The notes: generated by a model not told the origin, from the sequence alone. DNA of 64,000 bases from Actinomycetospora termitidis (GCF_030286555.1 NZ_JASVWF010000003.1:918267-982266); one strand, 5' to 3'; counted from the first letter of the stretch, positions 17,014 to 26,006 are shown. Numbers and translations: made by a program.

Positions 17014-17759
17014 AGCGCCGGCACGCGCTCGACCCCGAGCTCGTCGAAGCGGGCGACGATCGCCGCGCAGATGTCCGGGGAGTTGGGCCGGTCGCCGTGC
17101 AGGCAGATGGTGTCGACCTCGACGTCGAGGTGCTTCCCCGACGTCGACGTCACGTGCCCCTCGAGGAGGTCCACGGCCTGCTGCGCGACGACGGCCGGGT
17201 CCTTCGCCAGCGGGGCGGGCTCGACGATGATGCGGGCGTCGTCGTCGTACTCGAGGTCGGCGAACCCCTCCCGCGCCACCTTCGCGCCGAGGGACCGGGC
17301 GAGGTCGGCCGTGGGGCCGGCGAGCCAGAAGAGCAGCAGGTCGGGGTCGAGGCGCAGGACGGCCTCCGTGATCGCCGTGGTGATCGCGTCGTCGGTGAGC
17401 GCCATGCCGTAGAGCGCGCCGTGCGGCTTGACGTGCACCACGGCGGCGCCCTCGACCGCGGCCGTCGCCTGCAGCGCGCCGACCTGGTAGACGACGATCT
17501 GCGCGGCCTCGTCGGGGCGCAGCGCCATCCGGCGCCGGCCGAACCCGACGAGGTCCGGCAGCCCCGGGTGGGCGCCGATCGCAGTGTCCGTCGCCGCCGC
17601 GGTCCGCACCGCCTCCCGCATCGTCACGGGATCGCTCGCGTGGTAGCCGCAGGCGACGTTCACCGAGGTCACGTGCTCCATCAGCGCGGTGTCGTGCCCG
17701 AGCTTCCAGAGCCCCAGGCTCTCCCCCGCGTCGGCGTTCAGGTCGATCCGCGTCTGCAT
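17001..17759 (-). CDS. pxpA: 5-oxoprolinase subunit A, LamB/YcsF family
   Basis: Predicted 252-residue LamB/YcsF (PxpA) protein, the third component of prokaryotic 5-oxoprolinase. Typical motifs are the N-terminal IDLNADAGES, the metal-site-like SVNVACGYHASDP, GAHPGLPD, VKPHGALY and ICLHGD near the end. GGAGG lies 5 nt before the ATG at 17759, so the start is secure. Unusually it is convergent with, not part of, the pxpBC-accBC operon, and overlaps accC by 13 bp. Its expression is therefore set by a separate promoter. Confidence 0.92.
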   Translation of the reverse strand: MQTRIDLNADAGESLGLWKLGHDTALMEHVTSVNVACGYHASDPVTMREAVRTAAATDTAIGAHPGLPDLVGFGRRRMALRPDEAAQIVVYQVGALQATAAVEGAAVVHVKPHGALYGMALTDDAITTAITEAVLRLDPDLLLFWLAGPTADLARSLGAKVAREGFADLEYDDDARIIVEPAPLAKDPAVVAQQAVDLLEGHVTSTSGKHLDVEVDTICLHGDRPNSPDICAAIVARFDELGVERVPALQLI

Positions 17760-17812
17760 CAGCGCCTCCCGGGCCGTCCGAGCCCCCATCGCATCAGCGC
17801 GGCGGCGCGGGC

Positions 17813-18523
17813 TCAATACCGGAACGGTCGCGCCGCCGGGAACGACCGGACGTCGACGACCCGGTCGTCGCGCACGACGAGCAGGTCCAGGCCGTTCCCG
17901 CCGGTGGGCGCGGTCCACATCACGGTCGCCGTGCCGCGGTCCGGGTCCACGATCGGCTCCCGGTGGACCGCGGCCGCACCCCGGGCACGGAGCACCGCCG
18001 CCACGGCGTCCCGCCCGTCGACGTCACCGACCTCGGCGAGCCGCGAGTGCAGGACGACGTCGGGTGCGAGGACCGCCTCCGTCCCGCGCGCCCAGCCGCG
18101 GGCGACGCCGAGCAGGACATCCCGGGACGCCGACCGCGGGGTGGGGTCCGCGGCGGTGATCCGGCGGTCGCCGGCGATGGTCCAGTTCTCGGCGACCCGC
18201 CCGTCGCGCAGGGCGTTGACGTCCAGGCCGGAGAGGATCCGGCCGTCGGGCAGCACGGCGTCCCAGCAGTACGCCAGCCACCCGGCGCCGTCCGCGGCGG
18301 CGAGGCGGGGAGTGAAGCGCGGGCCCGGGTCGATCGCCCAACGGGTCATGAACGGCACTGTCGGCTCCGGGCCGACGAGGTCGTCGAGGCCGGGGGTGAG
18401 CCCGGACCACTGCACGGCGTCCGGGGTCAGCAACTCGTGGGCCAGGGTGGGTTCGGCGTTCCACATGCGGCACCAGCGGAGGGCGAGGTCGGGGACGGCG
18501 GGGACGGTGCTCGTCTCGGTCAT
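17813..18523 (-). CDS. SnoaL/NTF2-like protein with two repeats
   Basis: Predicted 236-residue soluble protein made of two SnoaL/NTF2-like cone-fold halves. The first (about 1-120) has LTPDAVQWSGLTPGLDD and a DVNALRDGRVAENW strand pair. The second (about 130-236) has LAPDVVLHSRLAEVGDVDGRD. Such proteins bind small hydrophobic ligands or act as cyclases, isomerases or dehydratases. No catalytic residues can be named. The ATG at 18523 was chosen because the upstream part is arginine/cysteine-rich and atypical. The neighbours give little clue; it lies just upstream of pxpA on the same strand (53 bp), so co-transcription is possible. Confidence 0.7.
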   Translation of the reverse strand: MTETSTVPAVPDLALRWCRMWNAEPTLAHELLTPDAVQWSGLTPGLDDLVGPEPTVPFMTRWAIDPGPRFTPRLAAADGAGWLAYCWDAVLPDGRILSGLDVNALRDGRVAENWTIAGDRRITAADPTPRSASRDVLLGVARGWARGTEAVLAPDVVLHSRLAEVGDVDGRDAVAAVLRARGAAAVHREPIVDPDRGTATVMWTAPTGGNGLDLLVVRDDRVVDVRSFPAARPFRY

Positions 18524-18572
18524 GCACCGAGCGTCGGACGCGACCGCGACACCGTGCTGTCGGTGTTCGCCG

Positions 18573-19277
18573 TCACGTCCGCAGCGGGTCCGCGTCCAGC
18601 CGGTCCAGCTCACGACGCAGGTCGGCGTCTCGGGGTGGTGCGTGCTCGGCCAGTTCCGTCACCGCCGTGATCCGCCCGACGTGGAATCCGCGGACGCCCT
18701 CGCGCCGGCGGCACCACGCCATCAGGTACCAGCCGCGCGTGCCCCACAGGAGCCCCAGCGGCTCGACGTCGCGCTGCGAGTCGTGTCCGGCGGAGTCGGT
18801 GTAGGCGAGCCGGAGCACGCGGCCGGAGGCGACGGCGTCCGCGAGGGTGTCGGTCGGGGTCCCGGCGGGGGCCTCGACGTCTCCGACGGTGTGCACCCGG
18901 GCGGCGAGCACCTCCTCCCGACGACGGACGTCCGGGGACAGCCCGGCCAGCACCTTCCGGGCCGCGGACCGGGCGGCGCCGGCGAACGGGGAGGACGCCG
19001 CCGACCGCAGCGCGATCCCGACGGCCAGGGCCTCGCCCGCGGTGAGCGCGAGCGGCGGCAGGGTGCGGGCCCGGTCGAGGCTGTAGCCCCCGGACCGGCC
19101 GGTGTCGGCGGTGATCGGCACCCCGGACTGTTTCAGGGCGTCGAGGTCGCGCTCCACGGTCCGCACGCTCACCTCGAACCGCGCGGCCAGCCACCGGGCG
19201 CTCCGCGGACGGGGCGCGACCGCCCGCAGCTCCTCGGCGAGGGCGTAGAGGCGGTCGGTGCGGTTCAGTTGATGCAC
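18573..19277 (-). CDS. HTH-WYL transcriptional regulator (YafY type)
   Basis: Predicted 234-residue regulator. A winged helix of the HTH_11/DeoR type covers about residues 1-60 (SARWLAARFEVSVRTVERDL). A WYL domain follows with the core GLLWGTRGWYLMAWC (about residues 170-185) and a RGFHVGRI strand. WYL domains sense nucleotides or other small ligands. The GTG at 19277 overlaps the 3' end of the upstream LCP gene by 13 bp, so the two are co-transcribed. Its target is unknown. Confidence 0.85.
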   Translation of the reverse strand: MHQLNRTDRLYALAEELRAVAPRPRSARWLAARFEVSVRTVERDLDALKQSGVPITADTGRSGGYSLDRARTLPPLALTAGEALAVGIALRSAASSPFAGAARSAARKVLAGLSPDVRRREEVLAARVHTVGDVEAPAGTPTDTLADAVASGRVLRLAYTDSAGHDSQRDVEPLGLLWGTRGWYLMAWCRRREGVRGFHVGRITAVTELAEHAPPRDADLRRELDRLDADPLRT

Positions 19278-20602
19278 CCCGGTGCGGCGGCGGTGATCGG
19301 CGGGGTGACGGGCGCGGGAGCGGCGGCCTGGACGGTCGTCGTGGACGCCGACGTGGTCGGGTCGTCCGTCCCGGAACCCGACGAGTCGTCCCCGACCTCC
19401 GCCGCGTGCGCCCGCGCCGCGTCGGACCACCCGATCGGCTCCGGGGTCGGCAGACGCTTCCCGGCGTCCACCGCGATCGAGTCGTCGACGAACTGGCGGA
19501 CCTGGGTCGGGTCGACCTCCACCGCGGTGCCGTCCGAGGCGGTCTGGAGGTAGGGGTCTCCGGTCGGGATCGTCCGGAAGGTCACCGCGCCGGCCGAGAT
19601 CCCCTGCAGCTGCCCGGCGAAGGAGAGCACGTCCCAGCGATCGTCGAGGGTGACCGAGCGACCGAGCACGCCGGAGAGCCGGTCGAGCGCGAACGGGTTC
19701 GCGAGGGTGCCGGCGGACAGCAGCTGGCGGGTGGCGCTCGCGAGGAAGGTCTGCTGCCGGGTGATGCGGTCGAGGTCGCCGCCGGGCAGGCCGTGGCGCT
19801 GCCGGACGAACGCGAGCGCCTCGGCGCCGGAGACCTCCTGCGGACCCGCGGGGAGGCGCAGGCCGGAGTACGGGTCGTCGACCGGGGCGCGCAGGCACAC
19901 CGGCACGCCCCCGAGGGCCTGGCTGACGTCGGCGAAGCCCGCGAGGTTGACCGAGGCGTAGTGCGTGATGGGCAGGCCGGTCAGCGCCTCGACGGACTCG
20001 ACCGTCAGACGGGCGCCGGCCTCGAGTGCGGCCCGGCGCACGGACGGGTCGTCCGGCGAGGCGGACGGACCGGACTCGGGCGCGAACGGCGAGGTGGCCG
20101 CACCCCCGGTGCTCGTCGTCGTCAGGGAGTCGGTGGTGTACGCCGCCGCCCGGGAGTAGGCGGAGTTGATCTTGTGCTGACCGTAGCCGTCGGCGAGCCG
20201 GACGTAGGAGTCCCGCGGGATCGAGATCGCCGTCGCCCGGCCGCCACCGGCGGGGATGTGCACGACGGTGATGGAGTCCGCGGTGTCCCCGCCGTCGCCG
20301 GTGTCCCCCGCGTGCAGGGCGTCGAGGAGCTGCGGCGGGAGGGGGTTCCCCTGCGGGTCGGTGCGGCTGTCCACCCCGAGCAGGAGGATGTTCTGCTCGG
20401 CCGTGGGCGGGGCGGCGACGGGCGTCTGGATGACCGAGGCCGAGGCGGTGGATCGATCCAGTTGGCGCACCTGGATCCAGGCGAACGCGGACACCGCGAG
20501 CACGGCCGCCGACACCGCGACGACCAGGCTCCGGACGAACAGGCGCACGCGCCGCCCCCCGCCCGTGGTTCCGCTCACTGCACCATGGTTCCCACAAATC
20601 AC
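19265..20602 (-). CDS. LytR-CpsA-Psr (LCP) family cell-wall polymer ligase
   Basis: Predicted 445-residue membrane-anchored LCP protein. One N-terminal transmembrane helix (about 24-43) precedes the LCP domain, with LLLGVDSRTD, DSITVVHIP, SIPRDSYV and GQHKINSAY. The late RQRHGLPGGDLDRITRQQ segment carries the conserved arginines that bind the lipid pyrophosphate. In actinobacteria the family joins arabinogalactan or other glycopolymers to peptidoglycan. A Ser/Thr/Pro-rich C-terminal tail is probably disordered. The start is uncertain: GTG at 20602 gives an eight-residue extension; GTG at 20578 would leave room for the upstream direct repeat as an operator. Confidence 0.88.
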   Translation of the reverse strand: MICGNHGAVSGTTGGGRRVRLFVRSLVVAVSAAVLAVSAFAWIQVRQLDRSTASASVIQTPVAAPPTAEQNILLLGVDSRTDPQGNPLPPQLLDALHAGDTGDGGDTADSITVVHIPAGGGRATAISIPRDSYVRLADGYGQHKINSAYSRAAAYTTDSLTTTSTGGAATSPFAPESGPSASPDDPSVRRAALEAGARLTVESVEALTGLPITHYASVNLAGFADVSQALGGVPVCLRAPVDDPYSGLRLPAGPQEVSGAEALAFVRQRHGLPGGDLDRITRQQTFLASATRQLLSAGTLANPFALDRLSGVLGRSVTLDDRWDVLSFAGQLQGISAGAVTFRTIPTGDPYLQTASDGTAVEVDPTQVRQFVDDSIAVDAGKRLPTPEPIGWSDAARAHAAEVGDDSSGSGTDDPTTSASTTTVQAAAPAPVTPPITAAAPGCIN

Positions 20603-20613
20603 CCCCGCGTCAC
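20597..20613 (-). promoter_or_regulatory. GTGAC-N6-GTGAT direct repeat upstream of the LCP gene
   Basis: On the minus strand GTGAC and GTGAT half-sites are 11 bp apart, one helical turn, immediately upstream of or overlapping the possible LCP start. A 13-bp palindrome (CGTCACCGTGACG, 20608-20620) overlaps it. The layout resembles boxes of OmpR-family regulators such as MtrA or GlnR. Confidence 0.5.
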
Positions 20614-20762
20614 CGTGACGTGGGGCGGGATCGCATCACGGTTGGCCCGCACGCCTCACTCAACACTCATGACGGCCGGACTCTCGATCGATCCAGTCGC
20701 TCACAGCCACGGCACAACATCGGCCCAGGAACCGGACATCCCGGCCCTGCAGGGTCGTCACC

Positions 20763-22811
20763 ATGACCACGACGACCCACCTCCGCACCGGGCCCGCGCC
20801 CCGGCGGGCACCGGGTGCACCCGGGCGTCACGCGCTCCCCGCCCGGTCCCCGTCCCGCCTCTGGCGCGGACCCGCGTCCACCCCACCATGGGAGCGGCCG
20901 CTGCTCCTCGTCCTGCTCCTCGGCACCGCGGTGCTCTACCTGTGGAACCTGGGGGCGAGCGGCAACGCCAACGAGTTCTACGCCGCGGCCGTGCAGGCCG
21001 GCACGCAGTCGTGGAAGGCGTGGCTGTTCGGGTCGCTGGACTCCTCGAACTTCATCACCGTCGACAAGCCGCCGGCCGCCCTGTGGGTCATGGGGCTGTC
21101 CGGGCGCATCTTCGGCTTCACCTCGTGGTCGATGCTCGTCCCGCAGGCCCTGATGGGCGTGGCCTCGGTGGCGCTGCTGCGCGTTGCGGTCCGGCGGTGG
21201 GCCGGCCCGGACGCGGGCCTGCTCGCCGGGGCGCTGCTCGCGCTCACGCCGGTCGCGGTGCTGATGTTCCGCTTCAACAACCCGGACGCGCTGCTGGTGC
21301 TGTGCATGACGGCGGCCGCGTACACGGCCGTCCGCGCGATCGACGTCGCCCACCGCCGGGCCGGCCTGGGGTGGACCGCGGCCACCGGCGCCCTGCTCGG
21401 CCTCGGGTTCCTGACGAAGATGCTGCAGGCCTGGCTCGTGCTCCCCGCCCTCGCCGTCGTGATCGTGCTGGCGGCCGCCGTCACCTGGCGGCGACGCCTG
21501 GCCATGCTGGCCGTCGGGCTCGGCGCGATGGTCGCCTCGGTCGGCTGGTACGTCCTGCTGGTCGACCTCTGGCCGACCGACTCCCGCCCGTACATCGGCG
21601 GGTCGACCGACGACTCGTTCCTCGATCTCGTCCTCGGCTACAACGGGCTCGGCCGCATCCTGGGCGGCGAGGGCAACGGCGGCGGGGGCGGCCCGGGTGA
21701 CGGCTCAGGCAACACCGGCTTCGGCGGCTCCACCGGGATCACCCGGATGTTCAACGAGTCCTTCGGCGGCCAGATCAGCTGGCTGCTCCCGGCCGCGCTG
21801 ATCGTGCTGGTCGCGGGGCTCGCGGTCACGTGGCGTGCCGGGCGGACCGACCGCACGCGGGCCGCGCTCGTCCTGTGGGGCGGCTGGCTGCTGGTGCACG
21901 CGCTGGTGTTCAGCTTCATGAGCGGCACGGTGCACGCGTACTACGCCGTGGCCATGGCCCCCGGACTGGCCGGGACGCTCGCCGTCGGCGGCACCCTGCT
22001 GTGGCGGCGCCGTGAGCTGCTGACCGCCCGGCTGGCCCTGGTCGCGGCGCTCGCGGCCACCACGGCCTGGAGCGTCGTGCTCCTGCGCCGCACGCCGGAG
22101 TTCCTCCCGTGGCTGCGGTGGGTGGTGGCGGTCGTCGGGATCGTCGCGGTCGTCGGCCTGCTGGCCGGCGCGGTCACCCGGCACGCCTGGGCGCGGCGGG
22201 CCCTGCCGGTGCTGCTGGTCGGCGCCGTCCTCGCGGGCGCCGGCGGGTCCGTGGCCTACGCGGTGGACACCGCGGCGACGACGCACTCCGGTTCGATCGT
22301 GTCCGCCGGTCCGGCGAGCGCCGACGGCGGCCAGGGCGGCCCGGGCGGTGGCGGGCAGGACGGTGGCGGCCAGGGCGGGCAGCCGCCGTCCGGCGCCCGT
22401 CCCGACGGGGGCGCTCAGCAGGGTGGTCAGCAGGGTGGCGGCCCCGGCGGCACGACGACGGCGTCCGCCGAGCTGACCACGCTGCTTCAGGGCGCGGGCA
22501 CCACCTGGTCGGCCGCCGTCGTCGGGTCCCAGGGCGCCGCGTCGCTGGAGCTCGCCAGCGGGACCGCCGTCATGGCGATCGGCGGGTGGAGCGGGTCCGA
22601 CGCCGCCCCGACGCTGGAGGAGTTCCAGGCGATGGTCGTCGCCGGCGAGGTGCACTACCTCGTCGCGTCGGGCGACGGAGGGGGCATGCGCGGCCGGGGC
22701 GGGACGGACTCGGTCGGCTCGCAGATCACCACGTGGGTGCAGGAGCACTACGCCGCGACGACCGTCGGCGGTCAGACCGTCTACGACCTCACGAGCCCGA
22801 CGACGAGCTGA
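20763..22811 (+). CDS. GT39-type membrane glycosyltransferase, paralogue of 4807-6831
   Basis: Predicted 682-residue polytopic protein of the PMT_2/ArnT-like superfamily. It aligns end to end with the protein at 4807-6831, sharing YLWNLGASG, AVQAGTQSWKAWLFG, TVDKPPA, RFNNPDALLVLCM and LVDLWP. Its Gly-rich loop is shorter. A Gly/Gln-rich linker (about 520-570) leads to the C-terminal extracytoplasmic domain (LLQGAGTTWSAAVVG, AIGGWSGSDAAP). It should transfer a lipid-linked sugar outside the membrane. Unlike its paralogue it has no adjacent GT2-GtrA gene, so it may share that donor. It is divergent from the LCP gene, with 160 bp between, fitting a joint cell-wall role. Confidence 0.87.
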   Translation: MTTTTHLRTGPAPRRAPGAPGRHALPARSPSRLWRGPASTPPWERPLLLVLLLGTAVLYLWNLGASGNANEFYAAAVQAGTQSWKAWLFGSLDSSNFITVDKPPAALWVMGLSGRIFGFTSWSMLVPQALMGVASVALLRVAVRRWAGPDAGLLAGALLALTPVAVLMFRFNNPDALLVLCMTAAAYTAVRAIDVAHRRAGLGWTAATGALLGLGFLTKMLQAWLVLPALAVVIVLAAAVTWRRRLAMLAVGLGAMVASVGWYVLLVDLWPTDSRPYIGGSTDDSFLDLVLGYNGLGRILGGEGNGGGGGPGDGSGNTGFGGSTGITRMFNESFGGQISWLLPAALIVLVAGLAVTWRAGRTDRTRAALVLWGGWLLVHALVFSFMSGTVHAYYAVAMAPGLAGTLAVGGTLLWRRRELLTARLALVAALAATTAWSVVLLRRTPEFLPWLRWVVAVVGIVAVVGLLAGAVTRHAWARRALPVLLVGAVLAGAGGSVAYAVDTAATTHSGSIVSAGPASADGGQGGPGGGGQDGGGQGGQPPSGARPDGGAQQGGQQGGGPGGTTTASAELTTLLQGAGTTWSAAVVGSQGAASLELASGTAVMAIGGWSGSDAAPTLEEFQAMVVAGEVHYLVASGDGGGMRGRGGTDSVGSQITTWVQEHYAATTVGGQTVYDLTSPTTS

Positions 22812-24132
22812 TCCCCTCGGCAGGCCCTCCCGGCCCGGTCGCCCCCGTGGCGGCCGGGCCGGTGGGCACGTCGAGCGGGTGGTCGAGCTCGTCGGGACCG
22901 AGCCGTCCGACGAGCAGCGCGACCGCCCCGATCACGGGTGGCGCCAGCGCCGCGACGACGAACACCGGTTCCAGGCCGACGGCGCCGCTGATCGGCCCCG
23001 CGAGGGCCATCGACACCGGCATGAAGGCGAGCGACACGAAGAAGTCCAGGCTCGAGACCCGGCCGAGCAGCTCGGGCGGGACCCGCCGTTGCAGCAGGGT
23101 CCCCCAGATCACCTGGGGCGCCGAGAACAGGGCCCCGATCAGGAATCCCGCGACAGCCATCGGCCACAGGGACGTGGCCAGACCGAAGACCGCCAGCGGC
23201 AGCGACGCCACCGACCACATGACGATCATCGCGGTGAGGTAGCGCCGCGGCGTGCGCAACGACCCGGCGGCGAAGGAACCGACCACCCCGCCGGCGCCGT
23301 AGCAGGCGAGCACCAGGGCGTGCTCCCCCGGACCGCCCCCGGCCCGGTCCTTGACCGCGAACGGCACCAGGACCTCGAGCGGGCCCAGCACCGCGAGGAT
23401 CATCAGGCAGGCGAACACGAGCGTGACGAGCAGCCAGCGCGTCACCAGCATGTAGCGGAACCCCTCCCGCAGGTCCGCGAGTGCGGTCGGGGCGGCGCCG
23501 TCCCCCCGTTCGAGCACCGGGGTGGCCGGGAGCATGGACGCGCACCCGAGCGCGACCGCCGACGCCAGCGCCACCGCCCCGAGGGCGACGCCGGGTCCGG
23601 CCACGGCCACCACGAACCCGGCGATCGCCGGTCCGACCGCGGAGAGCAGGACGGGCCGGAGCATGCCCTCGAGGCCGTTGACCGCCTGCAGCTCGTCGGC
23701 GGGCACGAGCCGCGGCACGACCGCGGAGTACGCCGGGAACATGAGTCCACCGGCCACCCCGATGACGGCCGCCACCACCACGAGTGCGGGCAGGCCCAGC
23801 GTGCCGGTCAGCGACAGCCCCGCGACCAGGCCGACGGCCCCGACCTGCATCGCGGCCACCACGAGCAGGATGCGCCGCTGCGGGAGCCGGTCGGCCAGGA
23901 CACCGCCGAGCAGCGCCGTCAGCACCGCTCCGAGCGCCAGGGCCCCGCTGACCAGGGAGAACGCCGTCGCCCCGCCGCCGAGCGCGATGACCTGCCACAC
24001 CACGGCGACCACCCACAGGCCCTCGGCGAGCACCGAGGCCGCGAGGTTGCCCGCGAGCCACCGGTACGCCGGGTGACGCAGCGGTCGGACGGCGCGGGGC
24101 AGGCGGGATGCACCGTCGGTCGTCGTCGCCAC
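22789..24132 (-). CDS. MFS transporter (enterobactin-exporter-like, MFS_3)
   Basis: Predicted 447-residue transporter with twelve hydrophobic segments and a central cytoplasmic loop. GGVLADRLPQRRIL after helix 2 is the typical MFS loop signature, and the MFPAYSAVVPRLVP and NGLEGMLRPV segments match EntS/MFS_3-type drug or siderophore exporters. The substrate cannot be inferred. The GTG at 24132 was chosen because it precedes a reasonable short cytoplasmic N-terminus. The 3' end overlaps the convergent GT39 gene by 23 bp. Confidence 0.85.
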   Translation of the reverse strand: MATTTDGASRLPRAVRPLRHPAYRWLAGNLAASVLAEGLWVVAVVWQVIALGGGATAFSLVSGALALGAVLTALLGGVLADRLPQRRILLVVAAMQVGAVGLVAGLSLTGTLGLPALVVVAAVIGVAGGLMFPAYSAVVPRLVPADELQAVNGLEGMLRPVLLSAVGPAIAGFVVAVAGPGVALGAVALASAVALGCASMLPATPVLERGDGAAPTALADLREGFRYMLVTRWLLVTLVFACLMILAVLGPLEVLVPFAVKDRAGGGPGEHALVLACYGAGGVVGSFAAGSLRTPRRYLTAMIVMWSVASLPLAVFGLATSLWPMAVAGFLIGALFSAPQVIWGTLLQRRVPPELLGRVSSLDFFVSLAFMPVSMALAGPISGAVGLEPVFVVAALAPPVIGAVALLVGRLGPDELDHPLDVPTGPAATGATGPGGPAEGISSSSGS

Positions 24133-24209
24133 GCGCCCGAGGCTAGGACGAACGGGACATCCGCCGCCGGGCATTTCGGTGCCGTCGCGCCGCGCCTAGC
24201 GTCGGGGCC

Positions 24210-24944
24210 GTGACCCGTGCGACGACGTTCGGCGCCCGTGCCGAGGACTACGACCGCCTCCGGCCCGGCCCGCACCCCGAGGCGCTCGACCGGGTCTTCC
24301 CGGCGACGGCACGCACCGTCGTCGACCTGGCCGCCGGCACGGGACTGGTGACGCGCGCCGTGCTCGCCCGGCCGGATCCACCCGCCGTCGTCGCGATCGA
24401 GCCCGACCCGCGCATGCTCGCGCGGGTGACCGGGGCCCGGAGGGTGCGCGCCACGGCCGAGCACCTCCCGCTGGCCGCCGGGAGCGTGGACGCGGTGCTC
24501 GCCTCGTCGGCGTGGCACTGGTTCGACGCCGCGGCCGCCACCTCCGAGATCGCCCGCGTCCTCCGCCCGGGCGGCACCCTGGGCCTCCTGTGGAGCCGCG
24601 CCGACCCGACGGTCGAGTGGGTCGCCGAGGTCCGCGGCGTCGGGCGCGCGGCCGCCGACGGGTCCGCACGGCTCACCCGCCGCGGGCTCGAGTTCGCGCT
24701 CCCGGAGGGGCACGGCTTCACCGACGAGACCCTCACCCCGGTGCGGGTCGCGTGGACCCGCCCGATGACGCGCGACGAGATCGCCGGGATGGTGTGCACC
24801 TACAGCGGCGTCCTGGAACTGGAGCCCGCCGCGCAGGACGAGGTGTTCCGGGCCGCGCGCGCCCGCCTCGACGAGCTCGTCAACGTCGCGGAGCCGATCG
24901 ACGTCCCGTTCGAGACGGTCGGGCGCCGCTGGACCCGGACGTGA
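24210..24944 (+). CDS. class I SAM-dependent methyltransferase
   Basis: Predicted 244-residue methyltransferase. SAM motif I (VVDLAAGTGLVT) lies at about residues 36-47, AIEPDPRMLARV gives the acidic strand end, and the ATAEHLPLAAGSVDAV and ASSAWHWFD motifs match the Methyltransf_11 family, often annotated as UbiE-like or trans-aconitate methyltransferase-like. The substrate is unknown. The GTG at 24210 is divergent from the MFS gene, with 77 bp between. The next gene converges 1 bp after its stop. Confidence 0.85.
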   Translation: MTRATTFGARAEDYDRLRPGPHPEALDRVFPATARTVVDLAAGTGLVTRAVLARPDPPAVVAIEPDPRMLARVTGARRVRATAEHLPLAAGSVDAVLASSAWHWFDAAAATSEIARVLRPGGTLGLLWSRADPTVEWVAEVRGVGRAAADGSARLTRRGLEFALPEGHGFTDETLTPVRVAWTRPMTRDEIAGMVCTYSGVLELEPAAQDEVFRAARARLDELVNVAEPIDVPFETVGRRWTRT

Positions 24945-24945
24945 C

Positions 24946-25356
24946 CTACGCCGGCCGGGGCATCCGCGGGCGCCGGGCGGGGATCGCGCGGTGGGTGAGG
25001 CGGGCCGGGGCATCGGGCCGGACGACCGGAGCCCCCGGGCGCGCGGTGCGGGGCGCCGGGACCGGGCCGCGCATCGCGGGGGTCACCGGCAGCGGGCGAC
25101 CGGTCAGGACCGCGGACAGGACGTTGAGGACGTCGGGCAGCGTCGCGTACTCGGCCTCCGGCACCCGCGCGAGGAGCTCCCGGGTCACGTTGTCGGCGCC
25201 GTAGAGGTCGCCCGCGGTGAGGATCTGCCAGCGGCGGGCCGGGAACGGGAGGTCCCGCAGCACGGGCACGAGGCGCTCGGCGAGGGCGGCCGGCGAGCAG
25301 TCGCGCGGGGCGAGCCCGAGGGCGGCGGCCATGGCGGGGCGGGGTGTCGTGGGCAT
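24946..25356 (-). CDS. DUF2795-type small protein
   Basis: Predicted 136-residue basic protein. The middle part (TAGDLYGADNVTRELLARVPEAEYATLPDVLNVL) matches the DUF2795 pattern of actinobacterial proteins, in which ELLARLP-x-EY-x-S-x-x-DV is the core. The N-terminus has a helical AALAERLVPVLRDLPFP segment and the C-terminus is Arg/Pro-rich and probably disordered. GGAG 6 nt before the ATG at 25356 fixes the start. No function is known. It converges on the methyltransferase, ending 1 bp from it. Confidence 0.65.
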   Translation of the reverse strand: MPTTPRPAMAAALGLAPRDCSPAALAERLVPVLRDLPFPARRWQILTAGDLYGADNVTRELLARVPEAEYATLPDVLNVLSAVLTGRPLPVTPAMRGPVPAPRTARPGAPVVRPDAPARLTHRAIPARRPRMPRPA

Positions 25357-25534
25357 CGGATGCTCCTCAGGGTCCGCGGCACCGGGGCCGCTCCACACCT
25401 CTATCTGCCCCCGGTTCATGTTCCATAACCCTCGTTGTCCGTCGCGAGGCTGTCGAACGTTCCGCCGTCCGGACCTGGGTCGCCTCGGGAGACGGGGGTG
25501 CGCCGCCGGTTACCCCTGAGTAGGTTCTGCCGGC

Positions 25535-26005
25535 ATGAGTGCCGTGCTGTCCTCCTGGAACCGCCTCTCCGGCTCACTGCCCGGCCGCCTGCTCGTCAGC
25601 GGGGCGGTCTGGCTGCGGGCCCCGTACTTCCTGACGGCGGCCCCGGTCATCTCCGAGCTCGACGAGAAGCACAGCCGCGTGCGGATGACGAACTGGTGGC
25701 TGGTGCACAACCACCTCGGCACCGTGCACGCGATCGCCTCGTGCAACCTGGCCGAGTACGCGATGGGCGTCCTGGCCGAGGCCGCCGTCCCGCCGACCCA
25801 CCGCTGGATCCCGGTCGGCATGGAGGTGCGCTACCTCGCGACCGCGACGACCTCCGTCACCGCGGACGCGCAGTGGGCGACGCCGCCGGCGTTCGGGCCG
25901 GACAAGGAGGACGTGACGGTGGAGGTCGCGATCCGCGACGACCGCGGCACCGAGGCCGTCCACGCCTCGATCCGGCTGCGCGTCTCGGCGCGCCCGCCGC
26001 GCTGA
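25535..26005 (+). CDS. DUF4442 hotdog-fold thioesterase-like protein
   Basis: Predicted 156-residue protein of the DUF4442/PaaI-like hotdog fold. The N-terminal APYFLTAAPVISELDEKHSRVRM, the central helix NHLGTVHAIASCNLAEYAMGVL and the strand RWIPVGMEVRYLATATT follow the family pattern. Such proteins are presumed acyl-CoA thioesterases or acyl carriers, but the catalytic acid is not certain here. It stands alone, 178 bp downstream of the divergent DUF2795 gene. Confidence 0.78.
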   Translation: MSAVLSSWNRLSGSLPGRLLVSGAVWLRAPYFLTAAPVISELDEKHSRVRMTNWWLVHNHLGTVHAIASCNLAEYAMGVLAEAAVPPTHRWIPVGMEVRYLATATTSVTADAQWATPPAFGPDKEDVTVEVAIRDDRGTEAVHASIRLRVSARPPR

Positions 26006-26006
26006 T

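Noticed and set aside
15729..19553. Plus-strand frame of 1274 codons over accC and pxpA
   Set aside because: Shadow of accC in another frame and antisense of pxpA; low-complexity composition.
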